This document shows positions 57,128 through 64,000 of a DNA stretch of 64,000 nucleotides, piece by piece. The DNA comes from Dipteris shenzhenensis. Its lineage: Eukaryota > Polypodiophyta > Polypodiopsida > Gleicheniales. Position numbers and translations under genes: made by a program. The first letter of the stretch is position 1; each line of letters starts with the position of its first letter. Where the stretch lies: assembly GCA_047967505.1 (NCBI GenBank), contig CM106540.1; one strand, written 5' to 3'. Under the pieces are notes generated by a model, which was not told where the DNA came from, searched no databases, and worked only from the letters and a program-made list of their open reading frames with translations.

Positions 57128-57479
57128 TGTTGAGATATCGAGCTCCACTCGCGATATGCCAGGGTGACTGTTGTGCATTTATATCACCGACTTGTTAGCT
57201 ACAGATGCGGTTGGTACACTGCCCATGAATAATAGTTAGATGATAGCTATCCTTATCTACACTAGTTCGTGGCTCAGTTAGTATGCCACCTTAGTTAGTT
57301 GAGTTTGGTTTGAGACCCACATATAGGGTTCTTCTATTTCTTTGTACGTGTGTTCTTTTGGCTTTCACAACTAAGAAGAGGAAAATTGTTTTCAGCCTCC
57401 ACCTTTGTGTGTATTCCCCCATTGTGTATGTGAGAAAGCCACAAGTGAGACTCCTTCCCTCTCACCCACTATCTTCACA
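57128..57479 (+). repeat. Copia-1 B 5' LTR (352 bp)
   Basis: TGTTGAGATATCGAGC ... ATCTTCACA. Matches 62365-62715. A weak TATA-like CATATAGG lies near 57320. Confidence 0.96.
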
Positions 57480-57491
57480 TGGTATCAGAGC
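57480..57491 (+). promoter_or_regulatory. Copia-1 B primer-binding site
   Basis: TGGTATCAGAGC immediately after the LTR; initiator tRNA-Met type. Confidence 0.96.
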
Positions 57492-58022
57492 CTTGTTCAT
57501 GGTAAGGAGCTCAAGAAAGCAAACCAAGTTCATGGTGTCCTGGTAAGAGGACCAATGTTGCTTTCCTATTTCGAGTCTGGGAGCAAATCTCTGCAGGTAG
57601 CACAGCCAGAAGTGCAAGAGTGCACTGTCTCATATTGAGACGCCCTTCGCGGTGTGGCGAGAGGGCAGTATATGTTGTAGGAAAGGGCCAAGCCCCCAGT
57701 GACTTTATTTTTCTGATTCAAGGCCATTTCAGGGCCCATTTTGAAGGCGGAAGTTCATCGCAGGCACTCAGAAAAAGGCCCTGTTTTTGCTGTGCGACCA
57801 CTACTCGGTTGGTCGGTGAAAAGTTGCCATAGAAATTGCATCGTATGCCTGTGTGCAGAGATATTGGAAGTTGCAGAATCATGCTTGTTGCTTGTTGATG
57901 CAAAATCATCACTAGGAAGTGACTGTGTGGTCAAATACCACTTTCATCAGTTCTGCAGATCTACCCGTGTGAGGCAAAAGCTGTGTTTTTTGCAGTGACA
58001 GAATATTTTGCAGTGTTCTGTA
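57492..58022 (+). other. Copia-1 B leader
   Basis: 531 bp untranslated leader, collinear with 6524-7005 on the other strand. No gene. Confidence 0.85.
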
Positions 58023-58912
58023 ATGGCGTATGATCCTCTTTCACAGATTGTCACAGAAAAGCTTGAGAAGAACAAGTTCTAGGCATGGAAGTTTAGAATG
58101 ATGAATTTCCTTATGGGAAAAGGCTATTGGGAGTTCATTACAGGAAATGAAGAAGAACCAGTTCTTCCTAATGTTCCCAATCAACAGGAAATGCAGGCAT
58201 TTAAAGGATGGCATGAGAGAGCCAGAAAAGTTATGTATTGGCTGTCTATCAGTATTTCGGTTTCTATGATTGTGCATATTCAGGATGCAAGTACGCCAAA
58301 GGAGGCATGGGATACTTTGGCAAAAATGTTTAGCACAAATACACAAGCCAGGAGAATGCAGCTCAAATAGGAGTTGCACAATGTGTAGAGAGAAAATTTG
58401 AGCATAAATGACTACCACATGAACGTGAAGAAAATTGCAGATGCACTTGCTTCCATTGGTTCACCGGTGGAAGATGATGATCTAGTTTCTATAACCTTGA
58501 ATGGTCTAGGAAAGGATTATGCACAGTTCCGGACATCCATTGCCGTCCGTGAAAAATTTCCTGATTTTGAAGAGTTGTTTGCTCTTCTAATTTCTGAAGA
58601 GCAGAGAAATGGGGGTGCATCTTCTTTAGGAGGAACTTCAAAAGAAACTGTCTTCTGCTCAAATGCTAGAAGAGGTAGAGGCAGAGGTAGAGGAGGCCGA
58701 TCTGCACGCCATGGTAAAAATCAGAATATGCAGCAAACTCAAGAAAACCAGTCCTATGGAGGAGGACGTGGTAACTCTAGAGGCAGGGGGAGCCAAAGAG
58801 GCCGTGGTGGATGGCAGAGAGGCCAAAATGCAAACAACAATGTTGAATGCTACTACTGTGGTAAAATGGGACATATGGCTAAAGACTGCTACAAAAAGCA
58901 GAATGACATTAT
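58023..58912 (+). pseudogene. Copia-1 B gag
   Basis: ATG at 58023 (MAYDPLSQIVTEKLEKNKF), then TAG, then AWKFRMMNFLMGKGYWEF and EAWDTLAKMFST of the copia gag fold. Further stops lie near 58368 (AAA TAG GAG) and 58387 (GTG TAG AGA), both CAG in copy A. From 58398 the frame is open: SINDYHMNVKKI, LNGLGKDYAQFRTSI, a Gly/Arg-rich RNA-binding stretch (58663-58830) and the zinc knuckle CYYCGKMGHMAKDC (~58849-58890). It would form the virus-like particle and bind RNA. Confidence 0.94.
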
Positions 58913-60483
58913 GAATGGAAAATTGCAGCAAGGCAATTATGCATCTTCTAGTAGACAGGGGGATGACAGAAATGAGCATCTATTTATGGTGCAGCATATG
59001 ACCAATTCTGTGACAAGTGCAAAAGAACGAAATGATGTGTGGTATGTTGACTCAGGTGCATCAAACCACATGACAAGTCATGCAGAATGGATGCAAGATG
59101 CAAGGAAAATGAAAAAACCAGGATTTGTGGAGACTGGTGATGATACTGCACATCCTATTGTGCAGATTGGTAAAATTCATTTGTTCTATGTAGGATGGGA
59201 AAAAGAAATACCTATCTGATGTATTTCATGTCTCGAACATCACCAAGAACCTGGTCTCTGTTGGTCAAATGGTTGAGCAGGGCTTGCAGGTCAGATTTAA
59301 TCCTCATGGATGCTTTGTTGAGGATATGAAAAATAACGGTCTCTTGATAGCAAAAGGAAAGAAGAAGGGCAGGATGTTTACGTTGGATGCAGACATGCCT
59401 GAATTTAGTGCAGCAATGTTTGCACATGGGACCGGTGTAGTTGCAGATATTGATATTTGGCATAAACGCATTGGTCATGTTAATATACAGTGACTTAAAT
59501 CAATGCAAGCCCAAAATATTGTTGCAGGATTGCCTAAATTCAAGGTTGCAGAAATGCATAAGGTTTGTGAAGCCTGTCAATTTGGAAAACAGGCAAGGAA
59601 ACCATTTCCTAGGCATGTTCAAGAGAGTAAAAAGCCATTGGAATTAATCCACTCTGATGTGTGGACTACTAAAGCTGCATCTATTACAGATTGTCACTAT
59701 TTTGTCACTTTTATTGATGACTTCAGCAGAAAAGTTTGGATGTATTTTATGAAAAAGAAAAGTGAAGTGTTTGGGCACTTCAAAGCTTTTAAAGCTATGG
59801 TGGAAAAAGAAACAGGCCTGCAAATAAAATTTCTAAGGTCAGATGGAGGGGGAGAGTACCTCTCAAATGAGTTTGCAAGGTTCCTATAGGAGCATGGGAT
59901 AAAGCAGCAATATTCATGCAGTCATACCCCACAGCAAAATGGACTTGCAGAAAGGAAAAACAGGCATATTGGAGAGGTATCTCGGGCCATGCTAAATGAA
60001 AAAGATCTACCAGATTATTATTGGGCTGAAGCAGTTGCTACAGCAGTTTACATAATGAACAAGACTCCCACTGCAGCAATACATGGCATGACGCCAGAGG
60101 AGTTGTACACTGGTAGGAAACCAGACATCTCTCATTTGAAAATTTTTGGATGCATTGCCTATGTTCATGTGCCAGATGACTTGAGGTCCAAGTTGGATCC
60201 AAAAGCTGAGAAGTGCATCTTTATTGGTTATTCTCTACAGCAAAAAGGGTATAGATGCTATAACCCTTCTACTCATAAGTTTACAGTGAGCAGAGATGTT
60301 GTTTTTGATGAGATGAGCAGCTGGTATAAACCAGTAAATGTGATGATTGATGTAGATGCACAAAATGGTAATGCTGCACAGAATTCACAGCAGCAATCAC
60401 AAAATATCAGTGGACCTATAGTGTCCTCTAACAGTGGTTCACATACCTCGCCATGGACAGGTAGATTGAGATCAGGAGAATCT
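58913..60483 (+). pseudogene. Copia-1 B protease and integrase
   Basis: Protease WYVDSGASNHMTSHAEW (DSGA intact) near 59040. A frameshift at ~59205 precedes VFHVSNITKNLVSVGQMVEQ. GAG-pre-integrase follows (IDIWHKRIGHVN, TGA stop at ~59491, CEACQFGKQARKPFPRH). The integrase core has LELIHSDVW, FLRSDGGGEYLSNEF, a TAG at ~59887 and HTPQQNGLAERKNRHIG, so all three catalytic acidic positions are present. C-terminal part ELYTGRKPDISHLKIFGCIA, KCIFIGYSLQQKGYRCYNP. The linker holds TAA at ~60487 where copy A has CAA. Confidence 0.94.
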
Positions 60484-62340
60484 CCTTAAAGCAATGCAAA
60501 TAGTGGTACGCAGGTATCACGAAAAGGAAAAGAGAAGGTAGATCAGCCCATGTTTGATGTGAATGCAGGTCACTCTTATGTGGATGGTGAATCCAGTGGC
60601 TCAGAATAGAGCATTGATGATGAGTTGGGTATTCCTTCTGTTGTTACACCTGGAGTAAGGAAGACCACGGATGTTTTGAGAGCACCTGGAAGTGAGCCTA
60701 TTTTGCACAGGTCTACCAGAGCTAGGTATCCTGTGGATAGGCTGAAATATGATGGATTTACAGCCATTCACTATGCCTATATGGTCAAAGTGATATAGGA
60801 ACCAGAACCCACTTCTTTTGAGCAAGCCATGGGAAATGAAAAATGGGAGAAAGCCATGGATGAAGAAATGGATGCCTTGGAAGCAAATGCTACATGGGAA
60901 TTGGTGCCTTTGCTTAAAGACAAGAATGCAATTGGCTGTAAGTGGGTTTATAAGATCAAGCACAATGCAGATGGTTCTGTGAATAGATACAAGGCAAGAT
61001 TAGTTGTCAAGGGGTATGCACAGACATATGGCATTGATTATGAAGAAACATTCAGTCCAATTGCAAGGATGGCAACTGTAAGAGCAGTCATTGCTATGGC
61101 TGCATCAAAGGGATGGTCTTTACATCAAATGGATGTAAAGAATGCTTTCTTGCATGGTGATTTGCAAGAAGAGGTCTTTATGGAGCAGCCACCAGGTTAT
61201 GTTCATGCTATTCATCCTGAGTTTGTTTGCAGGTTGAAGAAAGCCTTGTATGGCTTGAAGCAAGCACCTAGAGCATGGTCTAACAAGATAGGACAATATC
61301 TTGTCACTATTGGCTTTCAGATTTCCAAGGTAGATTTCTCACTCTATGTGAGAAAAACAGAGAAAGGTATTTTGCTGCTTGTCATTTATGTTGATGATTT
61401 GATCATCACAGGTGATAGTGATGAAGATATCCTTCATGTGAAAATGCTATTGAAGCAGAAGTTTGAGATGAAGAATTTGGGAGAGCTGCGTTATTTCTTG
61501 GGCATTGAGGTGATTAGATCACCAAGTGGGATATAGCTCTTGCAGAGGCAGTATGGATTGGACATGCTGTCCAAATATGGGATGATAGGCTGTAAGCCTA
61601 TTTTAGTTCCTTTGGAGCAGAATGTGAAGCTAAGCTCAGATGCAGGTGAGCTTCTGGAAGACCCTACTATGTACAGATGCATAGTAGGAAGTTTGATTTA
61701 TATGATGACTATTTCCAGGCTAGATTTAAGCTATGCTGTTGGATTGGTAAGTCAGTTTATGCAGGCTCCAAGGAAACCGCATTTGGATGTGGCTAGATGC
61801 ATACTCAGGTATCTGAAGTCTACATTGTAGTATGGACTATTTTATGAGGCTAGGGTTCAGATACAGTTGCACGGATACGCTTATGCTGATTGGGCTGGTA
61901 GTATTTCTGATAGACGATATACCAGTGGATATGTGTTCTCTTTTGGGAGTGCTGCAGTCACTTGGAGCAGCAAGAAACAGCCTACAGTTGCCTTGTCGAG
62001 CACAGAGGCTGAGTACAGGGGTGCAGCAATGGCTGCATGTGAGGTAGCTTGGTTTCATAAGCTACTCTATGATATGCATCAGTCTACAGATGGGCCAGTT
62101 GTCATTTATTGTGACAACATGAGCAGTATACACTTGGCAAATACACTTGGCAAATAACCCAGTCTATCATGCTAGAACAAAGCACATTGAGCTGCATTAT
62201 CACTATGTGCGGGAGAAGGTTTTACTAGGTCTTATTGATCTAGTTTATGTCAGCACAGAGGATCAGGTAGCTGACATATTCACGAAAGCATTGGGTGCAG
62301 AGAAGCTGCGCAAGTTTAGAGACCTGCTTGGTGTGCAAGA
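60484..62340 (+). pseudogene. Copia-1 B reverse transcriptase and RNase H
   Basis: The main RT frame 60829-61536 is open: [80 protein letters not shown], catalytic YVDD in VIYVDDLIITGDSDED, LGIEVIRSPSGI, then TAG at ~61534. RNase H: YMMTISRLDLSYAVGLVSQF, a TAG at ~61828, [43 protein letters not shown] 13 bp tandem duplication (62131-62156) shifts the frame before NPVYHARTKHIELHYHYV and DIFTKALG. A TAG before EPEPTSFEQAM (~60797) is shared with copy A. Confidence 0.95.
62131..62156 (+). repeat. 13 bp tandem duplication in RNase H
   Basis: CACTTGGCAAATA occurs twice in a row; shifts the frame of the last ~60 codons. Confidence 0.92.
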
Positions 62341-62355
62341 ATTGGGATTGAGCTC

Positions 62356-62364
62356 GAGGGGGAG
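62356..62364 (+). promoter_or_regulatory. Copia-1 B polypurine tract
   Basis: GAGGGGGAG immediately before the 3' LTR. Confidence 0.9.
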
Positions 62365-62715
62365 TGTTGAGATATCGAGCTCCACTCACGATATGCCAGG
62401 GTGACTGTTGTGCATTATGTCACCGACTTGCTAGCTACAGATGCGGTTGGTACACCACCCATGAATAATAGCTGGATGACAGCTATCCTTATCTACACTA
62501 GTTCGTGGCTCAGTTAGTATGCCACCTTAGTTAGTTGAGTTTGGTTTGAGACCCACATATAGGGTTCTTCTATTTCTTTGTACGTGTGTTCTTTTGGCTT
62601 TCACAACTAAGAAGAGATAAATTGTTTTCAGCCTCCACCTTTGTGTGTATTCCCCCATTGTGTATGTGAGAAAGCCGCAAGTGAGACTCCTTCCCTCTCT
62701 CCCACTATCTTCACA
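62365..62715 (+). repeat. Copia-1 B 3' LTR (351 bp)
   Basis: Matches the 5' LTR; ends ATCTTCACA. Confidence 0.96.
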
Positions 62716-62720
62716 CTTAT
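62716..62720. repeat. Copia-1 B target-site duplication, right (CTTAT)
   Basis: Matches 57123-57127. Confidence 0.95.
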
Positions 62721-63660
62721 GCTCATGCATAAGCATAAGCATGAGCATATGCCACTTTCTCTTATGCACAAGCATGAGCATAAGCATAAGAGAAGGAGAC
62801 ATATGCTCATATTTATGCTTATGCATGAGCATAAGAGACATATGCTTATGCTTATGCATGAGCATATCTCTCTTTTTCCCTCTTTCCTTTCCCTCTTCTT
62901 CTCTCTTTCTCCCCCTCTTTCCCCTCTTCCAATCTCTTTCCCCTCTTTCATGCTCATGCTCTTATGCTCATGCATAAGCATAAGCATGAGCATATGTCTC
63001 CTTCTCTTATGCTTATGCTTAGCATATGTCTCCTCTTATGCATAAGCATAAGAGAAGGAGAGCGTATGTCTCCTTCTCTTATGCTTATGCATAAGAGGAG
63101 ACATATGCTAAGCATAAGCATAAGAGAAGGAGACATACACTCATGCTTATGCTTATGCTCCTTCTCCTCTTTTCCTCTTTCCCCTCTTTGAATCTCTTTT
63201 CCTCTTTTCCTCCATCTTTCCCCTCTTTCATGCTCATGCTCTTATGCTCACACATAAGCATAAGCATAAGCATGAACATATGTCTCATTCTCTTATGCTC
63301 ATGCATAAGCATAAGCATGAGCATATGTCTCATTCTCTTATGCTTATGCTTATGCTTATGCATGAGCATATGTCTCTTTTTCCCTCTTTCCTTTCCCTCT
63401 TCTTCTCTCTTTCCCCCCCTTCCAATCTCTTTTCCTTTCCCTCTTCTTCCTCTTTTCCTCCGTCTTTTCCCCCCTCTTTCCCCCCTTTCATGCTCATGCT
63501 CTTATGCTCATGCATAAGCATAAGCATATGTCTCTTTCTCTTATGCTCATGCATAAGCATAATCATGAGCATATGTCTCCCTCTTTCAATCTCTTTTTCA
63601 CTTTCCCTCCCTCTTTTCCCTCTTTTCCTTCTCTCATGAGCATCTCTCATTTTCCTCTTT
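62721..63660. repeat. Pyrimidine-rich, palindromic satellite, right part
   Basis: Resumes the array with unit starts at 62946, 63226 and 63486. Contains further inverted blocks such as ATGCTTATGCATAAG near 63080. Open frames of Met-Leu-His-Lys type over it are artefacts. Confidence 0.92.
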
Positions 63661-63747
63661 CGATCATAATCATATGTTTTTGCCTATGCCTATGCCTATG
63701 CATATGCTTATGTTTGTTTTTTGTTTTTTGTTTTTGTGTTTGTGTCT

Positions 63748-64000
63748 ATGTTAGACATGGGATCACGTCACACATCCGATGAGTACGGACAGCCTCACAG
63801 GAGGAGACATCACGATCTCTATGCTCCAGAGGACTTTGATTCCTCTCAAGTGACACTTGAGGGGACTACCCCTCGTCCGACTCCTCTCGGATGTAGCACT
63901 GCGACTACCACTGGTCTGACTCCTCTCGGACCTAGCACTATGACTACCCTTGGTCTGACTCCTTTCGAACGTAGCACTGCGACTACCCCTCGCTTTACTA
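63748..64000 (+). CDS. Open frame with 13-residue Thr/Pro repeats, runs off window
   Basis: Possible starts at 63748 (MLD) or 63757 (MGSRHTSDEY). The N-terminal part is charged (RRRHHDLYAPEDFDSSQV). From residue ~45 a 13-residue unit repeats: TPLGC-STATTTGL, TPLGP-STMTTLGL, TPFER-STATTPRF, i.e. 39 bp units at DNA level. No stop before the window end, so at least 84 codons. It lies just after the pyrimidine-rich satellite, which could serve as a 5' UTR. I do not recognise the protein. It could be a host gene, or a second gene of the CACTA element if that element extends beyond 64000, though its strand is opposite to the transposase. Confidence 0.45.
   Translation, partial: MLDMGSRHTSDEYGQPHRRRHHDLYAPEDFDSSQVTLEGTTPRPTPLGCSTATTTGLTPLGPSTMTTLGLTPFERSTATTPRFT

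Larger units (their letters stand above)
57128..62715 (+). mobile_element. Ty1/copia retrotransposon Copia-1, copy B, structurally complete (5,588 bp)
   Basis: Both LTRs, PBS, gag, protease, integrase, RT, RNase H, PPT and a 5 bp target duplication are present. The LTRs differ at about a dozen positions in 352 bp (counted by eye, ~3.5%). Around ten in-frame stops and at least two frameshifts make it non-autonomous. It inserted in the middle of the palindromic satellite. Confidence 0.97.

Noticed and set aside
56161-57198. Open frames rich in Met-Leu-His-Lys or Ser-Ile-Cys
   Set aside because: Translations of the palindromic satellite on both strands.

Overview
This is a 64 kb piece of a large, repeat-rich plant genome, built almost entirely of transposable elements inserted into one another. 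The plant assignment rests on Ty1/copia elements primed by initiator-tRNA-Met (TGGTATCAGAGC sites), a Ty3/gypsy element primed by tRNA-Asp, an L1-type LINE with a plant-style C-terminal zinc domain, and a CACTA transposon with a tnp2-type transposase. The species cannot be named from the sequence. No rRNA, tRNA, CRISPR array or confidently recognised host gene was found. The only candidate non-transposon gene is an open frame running off the right edge (63748-64000).

Layout. 1-7059: minus-strand copia (Copia-1, copy A) split by a 5'-truncated LINE (2956-5705). 7060-9830: minus-strand remnant of a second copia (Copia-2). 9836-12103: plus-strand gypsy remnant (Gypsy-2) that has lost reverse transcriptase. 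12104-15616 and 19378-23085: two copies of a 3.5 kb non-coding, LTR-like repeat (Rep-1). Between them lie degenerate coding traces, a gag-only copia (Copia-3, 17041-18158) and a plus-strand Copia-1 pol fragment (18484-19377). 23676-47891: minus-strand copia (Copia-4) with TSD TTTAT. It contains a solo LTR of its own family in reverse orientation (26472-27164, TSD GCTTC) and an 18,058 bp gypsy element (Gypsy-1, 28602-46659, TSD CCTTG). 47897-51639: old unrecognised sequence with a very long CA microsatellite. 51640-51894: Gypsy-2 gag fragment, cut by a CACTA transposon starting at 51895. From about 56080: a pyrimidine-rich, palindrome-rich satellite interrupted by a nearly complete plus-strand Copia-1 (57128-62715, TSD CTTAT).

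How the parts work together. Every LTR element carries recognisable gag, protease, integrase and RT/RNase H pieces, but all are broken by stops and frameshifts, so none looks autonomous. Where copies can be compared, many stops are CAG-to-TAG changes, as expected from deamination of cytosine methylated in CHG context. Target-site duplications give a relative order: Copia-4 landed in older DNA, then Gypsy-1 and the solo-LTR progenitor landed in Copia-4; Copia-1 landed in the satellite; CACTA landed in Gypsy-2.

The most unusual object is Gypsy-1. It has a leader of about 5.5 kb containing low-complexity tracts and an AT-rich island bounded by imperfect inverted repeats. It also has a long third reading frame of about 1,200 codons between integrase and the 3' LTR, with a basic N-terminus and a long helical segment. 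I do not recognise that protein.
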